Shown: positions 27,737 to 36,906 of the stretch, one piece after another
Layout: the number at the start of each line of letters is the position of its first letter
Numbering within the stretch: the stretch's first letter is position 1
From: Fidelibacterota bacterium
GTDB taxonomy: Bacteria; Fidelibacterota; UBA8477; JABMPR01
Direction: 5' to 3'
Length of the DNA stretch: 55,000 nt
Assembly (NCBI GenBank): GCA_021734255.1
Contig: JAIPJM010000015.1
Location: 1-55,000, forward strand
Program-made: the position numbers and the translations under genes
Notes under the pieces: generated by a model
The model's database searches: none
Told to the model about the DNA's origin: nothing
The model's input: the letters and a program-made list of their open reading frames with translations, nothing else

Positions 27737-28661
27737 GAGTCCTGTCTTTAATAACTGGTGTCGGTCGTTTTCTTGTTACTGTGATCATTTCACCAAGCAA
27801 TCCCAAAGATATGAACTGGACACCTACGATGATGAGCAATACACCTGAGAGGAGTAATGCTATGTGCGTCTGAAAGGATGCACCTGTAAAAAATTTTAAA
27901 TAAAGCACGTATAGATCAATGAGGACGCCTGTGGTCAATGACCCCATACCTACCATGCCAAATAGATGGAGTGGACGTTCAATAAACTTTGAAATAAAAA
28001 CGACGGTGATCATATCAAAGAATCCAGAGAATAGACGCCAGAGTCCATATTTGGAGTGGCCATACTTACGGGCTCGATGCTGGACGACCTTCTCTGTACA
28101 GGTAAAGCCCTTCTGCTTAGCCAGGACAGGAATATACCGATGTAACTCGCCATATATCTCAAGGTTCTTAACGACCTTCTTCCTGTAAGCTTTTAGCCCA
28201 CAATTGAAATCATGAATGGCTATTCCTGACATTTTGGAAACAGTAAAATTATACAGCTTGGATGGGAGCCTTTTACCGATAGGATCATGCCTAACTTTCT
28301 TCCATCCCGAGACCATATCCCAGCCGGAGTCTATCATCGCCACCATTTCAAGTATTTCTTCGGGGTTATCCTGAAGATCCCCATCCATGGTAATGACATA
28401 ATCTCCAGTACACTCCTTAAAACCTGTGTTCAAGGCAGCGGCTTTTCCATTATTTCTCTGAAAGCCGATCGACACTACCCGCGAATCCTTGCTACTCAAC
28501 TCCAGCATTAAATGGTAGGATCTATCAGTACTTCCATCATCTATAAATAAAATTTCAAAGTCAAATTCTGAAGGCTCCAGGGCGTCCTTTATCTGCCCAT
28601 AGAGTTCAACAAGGGATTCTTCCTCATTAAATACAGGGACAATGATACTGATTCGTCTCAA
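27717..28661 (-). CDS. GT2-family polyprenyl-phosphate glycosyltransferase
   Basis: This 314-residue protein has a GT-A domain with SIIVPVFNEEESL at the start, FIDDGSTD near 41-48 and TMDGDLQDNPEEI near 92-104 (the metal-binding acidic motif). Two C-terminal membrane helices lie around 235-290. That architecture matches DPM1/ArnC/GtrB enzymes, which load a sugar onto a polyprenyl phosphate carrier. Such a product could feed GT-C proteins like the YfhO protein. The start is TTG with AGGA seven bases upstream. It is the first gene of the polysaccharide run, 72 bases after the TPR gene. Confidence 0.92.
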   Translation of the reverse strand: MRRISIIVPVFNEEESLVELYGQIKDALEPSEFDFEILFIDDGSTDRSYHLMLELSSKDSRVVSIGFQRNNGKAAALNTGFKECTGDYVITMDGDLQDNPEEILEMVAMIDSGWDMVSGWKKVRHDPIGKRLPSKLYNFTVSKMSGIAIHDFNCGLKAYRKKVVKNLEIYGELHRYIPVLAKQKGFTCTEKVVQHRARKYGHSKYGLWRLFSGFFDMITVVFISKFIERPLHLFGMVGMGSLTTGVLIDLYVLYLKFFTGASFQTHIALLLSGVLLIIVGVQFISLGLLGEMITVTRKRPTPVIKDRTHVDDNP

Positions 28662-28733
28662 AATAATTTCCTAACTCTTTATTATCAGCCGACTTATACT
28701 TTGATACTTAACATATGTTCCGGTCCAGGGTCA

Positions 28734-30302
28734 TTACCGAAGTTTGTTGGCTCGCATATAGTATATATATGCTTCGTTCGACTTCCCAAGATACTCCAAA
28801 ATGTCCCCCATATGCATTAAAACCTCGGGATTGTCAGGGTTGATCTCCAGCGATCTATCAATGAAATCCCGGGCCAACTGAATGTGCCCCAATTTGAAGT
28901 ATATCCAGCCAGCGGTATCAAGGTAGGGTGCACTATAAGGATTGACTGCCAATGCCCGTTCTACATAGTTTGCGGCCAACCTGAGGGTATCCTCACCTAC
29001 CTCCCCCTCTGTCATCATGTAGGCGTAATTGTTCAGAGCCAGATCATCCTCGGGATAAGTTTCTATGAGATGGAGGTAAGTTTCAAGAACCTGTTCTCGC
29101 ATACCCAGTCGTTCCAGCAAATTCGCCACCATATGCAGAATTTGCTGATCATCCTGCTTCAGGCTGAGAGCCGTGTATTGAGCCTCAAGTGCTTCCTGAT
29201 AATGAGTCGTATCATCCTCAGATAAAGCAATATCGTAAAGAATAGTGGCCATGAGCCGGTGGAGAAAAAAATCATCAGGGAAGGCCGGTAAATAATTCTC
29301 AAGGATTTCTCTTCCTGTAACAATATCATCCGTGTCCAGGTAAGTCCAAACCAGCATAGATATAGCATTGGGCAGATCGGGCCGCTCCTCCAGTATTTCT
29401 TCCAGATATTTTCTGGCGTTGCTCGATTCTCCTGCGTCCAACAGAAGTTGGGCTAGTTTCATTTTCAGTTCAAACGAGCCGGGGTACTCATCTACAACTG
29501 CCGTCAAATAGTCGATGGCTGCCAGTTCTCCATGCATGACCTTGACCAGGTCTGTCTTCATCGCCTGAAGATCCTTCGAATAGGGCGCTACCTGGATCAG
29601 GGAATCCATAAGCGCTTCCGCTTCGAAAAATCTATTCATGCCCAGGAATAATCTGATCTGTCTGCCTACAAGATCAGTCTCAGTAGGCATTCGACGAATC
29701 AGCTTGTCGTAAAGCTTTATGATCCGTTCATAGTCACTTGCATTTAAATAAATATTTTCTGCCCGTTGAATAGCTGCGATACGATCTGTATCCAGTTCCC
29801 AGAGACGGATAAGATATTCAGCTTCCCGGATAGTATCACCAAGTGCGTGGTGAATCTGGGCCGTTTGGAGAACCGCATAGTCGTTGTCATACTCAATATC
29901 CAGAACTCGCTCGAAGTACCGCAGCGACTCACTATGCCTACCCTCATTAAATGCAAGTTCACCCAAGTGTTCCAGGGCTTCCACCTGATGCGGATCGATA
30001 TCGATGACCTTTTGGAGCTCCTGCTTTGCATTTTGGATATTGCCGATCCGCAGGTATAAATTCGCTAAGGACAGGTGGATATCTACCGCATTTGGGTCAT
30101 AGGATATCGCCCGAAGATATGCATTAATTGCTCGCTCATACTCCCCAGCCTGCTCCAGGTCCATCCCATACATGAATGCTTCCATGGCACGCGTATCATA
30201 TGTTTTGACCTGACTCTCTGTAGCTGAGATGGGTATAGCCAGGAATACAAGGGCAAACGATGTGGTTAGCAGAATGGATATATGTCTTGAGTTTGATTTA
30301 AT
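28734..30302 (-). CDS. Secreted or periplasmic TPR-repeat protein
   Basis: The product of about 522 residues has a signal peptide followed by tandem tetratricopeptide repeats through nearly the whole length, for example GMDLEQAGEYERAINAYLRA and HLGELAFNEGRHSESLRYFE. TPR proteins are scaffolds, and one next to a polysaccharide cluster may assist export or assembly. The frame opens earlier, with TTG codons at 30350 and 30317. However, an ATT at 30302, eight bases after GGGGAA and overlapping the nhaC stop as ATTAA, puts basic residues directly before the hydrophobic signal core. The start is therefore uncertain. No enzyme domain is visible. Confidence 0.8.
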   Translation of the reverse strand: MKSNSRHISILLTTSFALVFLAIPISATESQVKTYDTRAMEAFMYGMDLEQAGEYERAINAYLRAISYDPNAVDIHLSLANLYLRIGNIQNAKQELQKVIDIDPHQVEALEHLGELAFNEGRHSESLRYFERVLDIEYDNDYAVLQTAQIHHALGDTIREAEYLIRLWELDTDRIAAIQRAENIYLNASDYERIIKLYDKLIRRMPTETDLVGRQIRLFLGMNRFFEAEALMDSLIQVAPYSKDLQAMKTDLVKVMHGELAAIDYLTAVVDEYPGSFELKMKLAQLLLDAGESSNARKYLEEILEERPDLPNAISMLVWTYLDTDDIVTGREILENYLPAFPDDFFLHRLMATILYDIALSEDDTTHYQEALEAQYTALSLKQDDQQILHMVANLLERLGMREQVLETYLHLIETYPEDDLALNNYAYMMTEGEVGEDTLRLAANYVERALAVNPYSAPYLDTAGWIYFKLGHIQLARDFIDRSLEINPDNPEVLMHMGDILEYLGKSNEAYIYYMRANKLR

Positions 30303-32184
30303 TGGTAGATTCCCCAAGGGTATCCGGTAGTGAAGGTAGAGGCTTGCCAAAAAATTTCAAAATGAGAAATAATGTGAGTACACTCAGGCCGTATAGGAGT
30401 AAGGTAAGAAAAATTGACCCTTGATGGATCAGTCCAATGGGCAGATAACCAAAAAATATCGCGACCCCACCTACCAGCAAGGCATAGGGAAGCTGCGTTC
30501 GAACATGATCAACGTTATCTGCACCGCTGGCCAGAGATGACAATATGGTCGTGTCAGAAATTGGTGAACAATGATCGCCAAATGTCGCCCCACTGATGAT
30601 CGCAGCGAACGTCGCCATGAACATCACATTATAAACATCACCAAATAATTGGACCGAGAGCGGAATGAGAAGCGGTATGAGAATTGACATCGTACCGTAT
30701 GAGGTCCCCGTGGCAAAACTGATCAGCGCAGCAATTATAAAGGTGAGCGCGGGCAGAATCGCTGGCGATATCCAATCCTGAGTATGGAATACAATAAAAT
30801 CTGCCGTATGCATTTCATTGCAAACTGCCCCCAAGGTCCACGCCAAAACTAAAATAATTGAAGCCAGGAACATGGTTCGAGCACCTTCAAACCAACTGGT
30901 AAGCGCGCTTTTTAGGGTCAGGAGTTTTTGACCCAAGGCCATCAGGATGGCCAAAACAGCCGCTGAATAAGCAGCCCACACCAGCGCTCGACTGGAATCA
31001 GTACCATCCATTATGAGTAGGAGTTTCTTTAAAAAACTAGCATCTGCCGGAAATTCAACTGGCATCCCGGTTATCACCATCCCGATCATTGTTACAGCAA
31101 TGACAGTCAGGACGGGGATCACTGCGTTGTACCAACGATGTGGAATATCTTTGGGTACGGCGTCTCGCAAGGCTGAATCATCGGAAAGAGGAGTCGACCC
31201 TGGTCTAAGTACTTGACCAGTCGTGATGACCCGCGATTCAGCTTCATGCATGGGTCCTATTTCACGCTGCATGATGGCATTCATGAAGACAAAGATTATG
31301 GCAAGAATGGCATAATAACTGAAGGGGATGGAGAGCAAAAAGATGAGATATGCGTTTGCTGTGATCCCCAGATTCTTCAATTGGCCATCCAGGAGCGACA
31401 TGGCAAATACAATCCAGGTACTGATTATCCCCACGCTTGCAACAGGTGCAGCTGTTGAGTCCACTATATAGCTCAGCTTCTCCCTGCTGATCTTCAGTTT
31501 ATCGGTAAATGGTCGCATGGTATTGCCAACCAGGAGAGAATTGGCATAATCATCAAAAAAGATGAATAATCCCATGGCGGCGGTGACCACCTGGCCCCGA
31601 ACCCGTGTTTTTGCGTAGCGGGTCGCTATAGATACGATCCCTGCCAGTCCCCCGTTCTTCTGAATGATTCCAACCATACCGCCAAATCCAAAAGTGAACA
31701 GCAGAATGGTCATATGACCGGAGTTTGCCAGGGTGGAAACGATGTGGGTATCAAGCGTCCGAAGGAAGCCCTCGACCGGGTTATAGCTTAACATTGCAGT
31801 CACACCTGCCCAGATCCCCGTAAATAATGATAACAACATCTCCTTGGTAAGCAGGGCAAGCACAATGGCAATGAGTGGTGGCAGGATGCTTAGCCAGGCT
31901 GGAATGACTGATATATCAATTTTTCGTAAAAGGCCACTGCCAAGGTTGTACTCCAGGGTTGAATTCTGCTTCAAAGATACTTTTACAGCCCCATCTGGCT
32001 CATGAATAAGCAGTTCTCCATCGGAAAGGCCTTTTACCACAACTGGCTGCTCTGGACTCGCTTGAGCAAAGCCTGTCCAGGTGATCTCGAAAGGAATATT
32101 TGCAAGGATGGTCTTGGGTACTTCGATCTGTTGGGCCGATAAGGGTTGACTCACTCCAGTTATCAAGAGGAGAGCCAACAGCAC
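30298..32184 (-). CDS. NhaC-family Na+/H+ antiporter with N-terminal secreted-type extension
   Basis: This 628-residue protein should exchange sodium for protons across the inner membrane. The antiporter core begins near residue 95 (PAWLSILPPLIAIVLAL) and has about 12 helices. Family motifs include FGGMVGIIQKNGG, FFDDYANSLLVGNTMRP and SGATFGDHCSPISDTT. Ahead of it lie a cleavable-looking signal sequence ending LSAQQ and some 75 residues that look like one small beta-sandwich, probably periplasmic. The start is a GTG at 32184 without a clear ribosome binding site. It lies 14 bases after the diguanylate cyclase gene. A sodium-rich habitat would fit. Confidence 0.92.
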   Translation of the reverse strand: MLLALLLITGVSQPLSAQQIEVPKTILANIPFEITWTGFAQASPEQPVVVKGLSDGELLIHEPDGAVKVSLKQNSTLEYNLGSGLLRKIDISVIPAWLSILPPLIAIVLALLTKEMLLSLFTGIWAGVTAMLSYNPVEGFLRTLDTHIVSTLANSGHMTILLFTFGFGGMVGIIQKNGGLAGIVSIATRYAKTRVRGQVVTAAMGLFIFFDDYANSLLVGNTMRPFTDKLKISREKLSYIVDSTAAPVASVGIISTWIVFAMSLLDGQLKNLGITANAYLIFLLSIPFSYYAILAIIFVFMNAIMQREIGPMHEAESRVITTGQVLRPGSTPLSDDSALRDAVPKDIPHRWYNAVIPVLTVIAVTMIGMVITGMPVEFPADASFLKKLLLIMDGTDSSRALVWAAYSAAVLAILMALGQKLLTLKSALTSWFEGARTMFLASIILVLAWTLGAVCNEMHTADFIVFHTQDWISPAILPALTFIIAALISFATGTSYGTMSILIPLLIPLSVQLFGDVYNVMFMATFAAIISGATFGDHCSPISDTTILSSLASGADNVDHVRTQLPYALLVGGVAIFFGYLPIGLIHQGSIFLTLLLYGLSVLTLFLILKFFGKPLPSLPDTLGESTN

Positions 32185-32198
32185 GCTATGGAATTTTG

Positions 32199-33710
32199 TT
32201 AGTTGTCTGATTTTTGAGCCATCCCTTCCTGGTATTTTATGACCTGATCACCACCCTGCCGTTTTGCAGTGTACATGGCAGTATCAGCTGACTGTATCAA
32301 GGCTTCCATCGTCTCACCATCTGCGGGAAACTCTGCCAGCCCAATACTAATCCTATTCTCTATTGTAATATCATTCATCTCAAAATGATGCTCACGGATG
32401 GCGTTACAGATACGTTCTGCACTGGCCAAACATGATTCAGCATCCGAATTCACCATGATAACGACAAATTCTTCACCACCATAACGACCGGGGATATCAC
32501 TGGTTCGAATTCGTTCCCGTATAATGTGAGCTGTTTCTCGTAGCACATAGTCCCCCACCAAATGTCCATAAGAGTCATTCACAGATTTAAAGCCATCCAG
32601 ATCCAGGAATAGTACCGTCAGGGAATTTTGATAGCGGCCGGCTCGTGCTAACTCTTCAGCAAATCTCTGCTTGAGGGCTCGAATATTGTATAAATGTGTA
32701 AGCGTATCGATTGTGGCATAATTAGCTAATCTTTCAACGAGACTGAAGCGCGTGAGTGCTACACCAAGACTTTCGCTGATCATTTCGAAAATACTGATCT
32801 CACTTTCTGAAATCTCTGCCTCGTTGAGGGACTCCAGGATAAGGGCACCAGGAGCTTCCTTCATTCTACCGAGGGGAAATCCAATAACCTGGGCAAAGGG
32901 TGATTCTTCTGCGTCACCTTCCCAATAAATGCCTTTTTCAGAAACGCCTTCATTCTGCCGATATAAAAAGGACTTCCCGCTCCTGATGCATTTGCTCACA
33001 AGAGTGTCAAAAACCGGATAGCTCATACCGACTTGCAGACCCTGTGAATCTCCTTCAATATGGTCAATAGTAAAGTATTCGGGTGTTTCCTCTGAGTGTA
33101 GTACGAGGACTGCACGATCAAAATGAATGAAGTATTTACCGAATCGGGAGATCTCTTCCAGATAATCTGACTTCGTGGCTGCAATATTTAGATGGGTATT
33201 TACCTCAAGCATGACGGTAAGCTGATCACATCTTTCCTGATACTTTTCGAGGAGACGAGCTGTGATGAAGGCCAGGCCAATTGCTTGGGCGTATCTGTCA
33301 ATTGATGAGATCTCCTGATCCCCGAGCTCCAGACCGTCCGGTAGGAGGAGCAAAAGCATTCCGACCAAACTTTCCTCAAACCTAACAGGAGAGACAATTG
33401 CCCAGTCTGCCCCTGCTTCATCCTCAGTTAAGAGATCCCTGATCTGGGATGTTCTGATCTTGAAGCCAGCATAGTCTTTCTGAGACTTGAGCAGGGTAAT
33501 GGTTGAGGCATCTTTGGATAATACCTGGATCTCATGCCCGATATCTGAGCTTAGCTGTTGTCGTTTATAGCTACCTGACTCATCCAGAAGGTATAGGTGG
33601 GATTTTACTGTTGGGAAATGGTCATGTATCGATCGATCGATATGTCTGATCTGGTCGTTGAAAATTGGCTCAGTGTCTAGATTGGTTAATTCTATGTCTG
33701 CCAGGGACAA
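32199..33710 (-). CDS. Diguanylate cyclase with GAF-type sensor domains
   Basis: The 503-residue cytoplasmic protein probably makes cyclic di-GMP. Residues 1 to about 160 and 170 to 325 each resemble GAF domains with no membrane segment. The GGDEF domain covers about 335-495 with the active-site GGEEF in GRYGGEEFVVI. An inhibitory-site RxxD (RTSD) lies five residues before GGEEF, so product feedback is expected. The metal-binding DLDGFKSVND is intact. The start is TTG at 33710, with AAAGG about ten bases upstream. It leads the nhaC-TPR-glycan run, so cyclic di-GMP may be tied to surface polysaccharide output. Confidence 0.93.
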   Translation of the reverse strand: MSLADIELTNLDTEPIFNDQIRHIDRSIHDHFPTVKSHLYLLDESGSYKRQQLSSDIGHEIQVLSKDASTITLLKSQKDYAGFKIRTSQIRDLLTEDEAGADWAIVSPVRFEESLVGMLLLLLPDGLELGDQEISSIDRYAQAIGLAFITARLLEKYQERCDQLTVMLEVNTHLNIAATKSDYLEEISRFGKYFIHFDRAVLVLHSEETPEYFTIDHIEGDSQGLQVGMSYPVFDTLVSKCIRSGKSFLYRQNEGVSEKGIYWEGDAEESPFAQVIGFPLGRMKEAPGALILESLNEAEISESEISIFEMISESLGVALTRFSLVERLANYATIDTLTHLYNIRALKQRFAEELARAGRYQNSLTVLFLDLDGFKSVNDSYGHLVGDYVLRETAHIIRERIRTSDIPGRYGGEEFVVIMVNSDAESCLASAERICNAIREHHFEMNDITIENRISIGLAEFPADGETMEALIQSADTAMYTAKRQGGDQVIKYQEGMAQKSDN

Positions 33711-33915
33711 TTATTTGCGACCTTTCTTCCTCGAGTCTCATCACACCATACGCGCATGTGAAATTCAAAACGATAATCTTAATAACTCGTCTTTTCAGAC
33801 AGTTTTGCAATAGATTTAAAGTTAAACATGAGGAGTACCAAAATCAATTGATACTCAGAGGGTTTGCTAGATATTTTTAGGGGTAAACAAGGCCTGAGCC
33901 GGTGGTAGAACTTCC
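33711..33915. other. Intergenic region between anti-sigma gene and diguanylate cyclase gene
   Basis: About 205 AT-rich bases without a credible gene. It must hold the end of the sigma/anti-sigma transcript or the promoter of the downstream diguanylate cyclase. Several TTG-type -35 candidates occur, such as TTGATT near 33850, but none has a good -10 box at the right distance, and I see no clear terminator. Confidence 0.4.
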
Positions 33916-34446
33916 TTAATTGCCCCCGTTCACCAGCTGAAGGGTCGATGAGCCAGAATTGATGGTCTTGGAGTTCAGATTGAGTGAATCGTTACCGGCC
34001 ATAAGTGCACTATCAGATGCTCCTACCAGGTTTTCCTGGTTATTGGTATCCACCTGCTGCTCTATGGTAAAATTCGAATTGTTCCCCCCAGAGACACCGG
34101 ATACAGGATCAATAATAAAATTTAATCCAATGGCCACGACCATTCCTGCAGCGATTGCGTAGCCTGCAACTTTCGTGTAGCTCGAGTTATAAAGCCGTTG
34201 CCATACGCCAGCAGGTTCTGAATCTGAAATTTTGGATAATAGAGTTGTGGTGAAATTGGGAGACGCCTGAACGGTTTCCATGCTATGCATTGTGGAGAGG
34301 GCTTGATCAAGTTCTGTGAACACTTTCTGGCAGGCATGACATTCAGCTAGATGTGTGTCCACCTCTGCCTTTGTCTCGGGGGTAAGTGTGTTATCCTTAA
34401 ACTCGGTGTATTGATTACGAATGAATCCACAATCACTATTTTGCAT
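33916..34446 (-). CDS. Zinc-finger anti-sigma factor
   Basis: This 176-residue protein has an N-terminal anti-sigma zinc-binding domain, with Cys6 and the H-x3-C-x2-C motif in HLAECHACQKVF (32-43). One membrane helix lies near 92-112, followed by an extracytoplasmic tail of about 60 residues rich in Asn and Ser. It should hold the neighbouring ECF sigma factor inactive until an envelope signal triggers release. It is 54 bases downstream of the sigma gene. Confidence 0.9.
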   Translation of the reverse strand: MQNSDCGFIRNQYTEFKDNTLTPETKAEVDTHLAECHACQKVFTELDQALSTMHSMETVQASPNFTTTLLSKISDSEPAGVWQRLYNSSYTKVAGYAIAAGMVVAIGLNFIIDPVSGVSGGNNSNFTIEQQVDTNNQENLVGASDSALMAGNDSLNLNSKTINSGSSTLQLVNGGN

Positions 34447-34500
34447 GTTCAGTATTCCTTGATGTCTTTTCCACTAACAATAGCAGTTTTTATATATTGA

Positions 34501-35076
34501 TTACTCCCTTAGGTAGCTCAACGTTTCCTGCAATTTCAAGCGTGCCCTGTTGACACGCGACTTGACAGTCCCCATTGGGATGTCGAGTATTGTACTTATG
34601 TCTTCGTAGGAAAGTTCCTGAATATCTCGTAAAATTGTAATTGTTTTAAAGGGTTCCGGCAGTTGGTCAATTGCCTTCATGATCTCCTCACCAGCATAGC
34701 TATTAAAAACAATACCTTCTGTGTCTTTTCCAGTGTCAACTGGTGTGAATTCCGTGTCTTCATAGCCCAGAGAAGACATGGTGTAAGTCTTACGTCTCTT
34801 CCGTTTTCTTAACTCTGACCTGGCCAGATTGCCAGCAATGGTATAGATCCAAGTAGAAAACTTTGCTATTTCCCGGTAGGAATGTTTTTTCCGGTATACT
34901 TTTACAAAGGTTTCTTGAACGAGATCCTCAGCATCTGTCATGTCATTTAGAAAGCGATAGACAAAATTTATCAAGCGATCCCGGTAGCGCTCCACCAACA
35001 GCACAAACGCATTTTCATCGTCCTGTTGGAACGCTGCTATCAGTTGTTCATCAGTTTTATCTTTTAGATCATTCAT
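34501..35076 (-). CDS. ECF-family RNA polymerase sigma factor (RpoE-like)
   Basis: The 191-residue protein has region 2 with DAEDLVQETFVKVYRKK and FSTWIYTIAGNLARSELRKRKR (about 47-100), and region 4 with LPEPFKTITILRDIQELSYEDIS followed by the helix-turn-helix IPMGTVKSRVNRARLKL (about 170-186). A 30-residue linker separates them. It should direct RNA polymerase to envelope-stress promoters, controlled by the anti-sigma factor next door. It starts two bases after the holA stop. No autoregulatory ECF promoter can be placed, because holA coding sequence fills the space upstream. Confidence 0.94.
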   Translation of the reverse strand: MNDLKDKTDEQLIAAFQQDDENAFVLLVERYRDRLINFVYRFLNDMTDAEDLVQETFVKVYRKKHSYREIAKFSTWIYTIAGNLARSELRKRKRRKTYTMSSLGYEDTEFTPVDTGKDTEGIVFNSYAGEEIMKAIDQLPEPFKTITILRDIQELSYEDISTILDIPMGTVKSRVNRARLKLQETLSYLRE

Positions 35077-35078
35077 CT

Positions 35079-36089
35079 TTATACGACTCGTGATACCCAG
35101 CTGGAAAATGCCGCCAACATATCGTTAGATCCTAATCTAAACTGGTAATCGATCTCCGCCAATTCATACGTTGCAGCCTGCAACTCCTCCAGGGTATAAT
35201 TTCTGGATAAGCCCTGTAGGTCTTTTAGGAAGTAATATGAGATGATCCCCTTACCGATGGCTTTCCTGACTTCCAGCTTCTCCTGCAGGGTCATTAACTG
35301 GATCAATCGGTTATATAATTGGGAAACGGCGTAAGGAAGCCCCTCCTTGCCTCGGCTATTGATCTCAACCAATGTTCTCACGGCCAGGCTCCTGTTGCGA
35401 TGAGAAAAAGCGTCTACGAATTGGGTCACTTTTGCATTTTCTACTGATCCAGCCACCTGGTCGATCAGATCCCTCTCGACCATCTGCTTCTGCTCACCAA
35501 GGTAGAGTGCAAGTTTCTGCATTTCATTGTCGATAATAGCTAATTCTGCTCCACTCAATTCGATCAGTCGCAGAATCGCAGATTCATTGATATTCAGCTC
35601 ATATTTCTTAGCCATTTGTTTCACATACACGGGGAGTTCACCTGCAGCGGGACTTTCCAGCGGGACCATGGTAGAAATGGACTCTAAATTGCTAATCCAT
35701 TTGCCCTTCCGGAAATCACTTGAGGAATAATGAGCCAGGACGATTGTATCACTGCTCAAACCTCCCAGGATTTGATGTAGTGCAGGCTTCACAGCTCTTC
35801 CAGCATCCTGAATCTCGTGGAGCAGCACCAAACTAGCCGTGGCAAAAAGGCCACCACCCCCCAGGAGAGAGGTCACATCGGCAATTGTCTTCAAGTCCGA
35901 CCCCCAGCGTTGGACAATTTCGGCACCCTGCCCGAACTTCTTTTGAAAGCTTGCCTTGATCCTCTTCATGAACTGCTGGTAGAGATAATAATCAGCACCA
36001 CTAGCAAGATATAAGGGATGAATCTGTCCCTGATCCAGGTCAGATAGAAGCCTAAGATACGCTTGATACTTGTTCTGCTGCGATGACAT
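35079..36089 (-). CDS. holA: DNA polymerase III subunit delta
   Basis: The delta subunit opens the sliding clamp within the clamp loader. The 336-residue product matches HolA in length and layout. The N-terminus has HPLYLASGADYYLYQQF, the AAA+-like domain contains FATASLVLLHEIQDAGR, and helical domains follow with ELSGAELAIIDNEMQKLALYLG and the collar-domain end. It diverges enough from E. coli HolA that recognition relies on this overall pattern. The frame opens upstream to 36140 inside uppP, but the ATG at 36089, one base after the uppP stop (TAATATG), is the natural start. Confidence 0.88.
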   Translation of the reverse strand: MSSQQNKYQAYLRLLSDLDQGQIHPLYLASGADYYLYQQFMKRIKASFQKKFGQGAEIVQRWGSDLKTIADVTSLLGGGGLFATASLVLLHEIQDAGRAVKPALHQILGGLSSDTIVLAHYSSSDFRKGKWISNLESISTMVPLESPAAGELPVYVKQMAKKYELNINESAILRLIELSGAELAIIDNEMQKLALYLGEQKQMVERDLIDQVAGSVENAKVTQFVDAFSHRNRSLAVRTLVEINSRGKEGLPYAVSQLYNRLIQLMTLQEKLEVRKAIGKGIISYYFLKDLQGLSRNYTLEELQAATYELAEIDYQFRLGSNDMLAAFSSWVSRVV

Positions 36090-36090
36090 A

Positions 36091-36906
36091 TTAGAAATAA
36101 AATAACCCTGCAATTGCAATACTGAAGCAGTACCAGGCAAAATAGTGGAAATGTCCCTGGCTGAGTAATTTCAGCAACCACTTCAGACTGAAAAACCCAA
36201 CTGCAAATGATACGATCAAGGCAATGAGCAGTGTAAGTATCTCTTCCTGGGAAATCCCAACCTGCATCAAATCCATGAACTCAAGAGCGGTAGCCGCCAC
36301 AATCAGGGGAAGTACCATGATGAAACTAAACCTGGCAGCTTCTTTCTGTTTTATCCCCAGTGCAAGTGCCATGGTTATTGTAGATCCGGAACGGGAAATG
36401 CCGGGGACCAAAGCCAACGCTTGGGCAAACCCAATGAGAATGGCCTGGATCAAGCCAATGGGCTTGTCTGTTTTTTTATAATATTTGGTTGAAATCAACA
36501 TGGAACCGGTCACCAGGAGTGCGATACTGACCATAAAGGGTTGGGAGAACAGGTCGCTGATGTTCTCCCTGAGAGTCAAACCAATGATCCCAGCAGGGAG
36601 CATGGCTATAATCATGAGGACCGTCAATTTAAATTCGGAATTAGATCTGTACTCCTGACCCCAGGAGACTGGTTTGATAATCCTGGGAAAAAAGATGGAT
36701 CCAAGGTGAATAATATCGTGCCAGAATATGGCCACTACCGCCAGAAAGGTGCCCAGATGGACCACCAGCTCAAAGGCGATACTCTCTCCAAATGCATCTG
36801 CGCCCAAGAGGGCTTCTCCCAGCACTAAATGACCGGAGCTGGATACAGGTAAAAACTCGGTTAATCCCTGGATAACGGCTAATATGGTGGTATTGATAAG
36901 ACTCAT
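36091..36906 (-). CDS. uppP: Undecaprenyl-diphosphatase UppP (BacA)
   Basis: UppP dephosphorylates undecaprenyl diphosphate to recycle the lipid carrier for peptidoglycan and surface glycans. The 271-residue protein has about eight helices with the two family motifs: GLTEFLPVSSSGHL (14-27), with its catalytic Glu and Ser residues, and PGISRSGSTITMAL (about 167-180). The ATG overlaps the pgeF stop as ATGA. Supplying carrier lipid would serve the glycan cluster at 17-28 kb, though the operon is separate. Confidence 0.95.
   Translation of the reverse strand: MSLINTTILAVIQGLTEFLPVSSSGHLVLGEALLGADAFGESIAFELVVHLGTFLAVVAIFWHDIIHLGSIFFPRIIKPVSWGQEYRSNSEFKLTVLMIIAMLPAGIIGLTLRENISDLFSQPFMVSIALLVTGSMLISTKYYKKTDKPIGLIQAILIGFAQALALVPGISRSGSTITMALALGIKQKEAARFSFIMVLPLIVAATALEFMDLMQVGISQEEILTLLIALIVSFAVGFFSLKWLLKLLSQGHFHYFAWYCFSIAIAGLFYF

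Noticed and set aside
35123-35147. Fifteen bases (CTAATCTAAACTGGT) identical to a stretch at the yajC promoter near 11171
   Set aside because: Here it encodes part of the conserved C-terminus of holA and no gene starts nearby. I treat the identity as chance.
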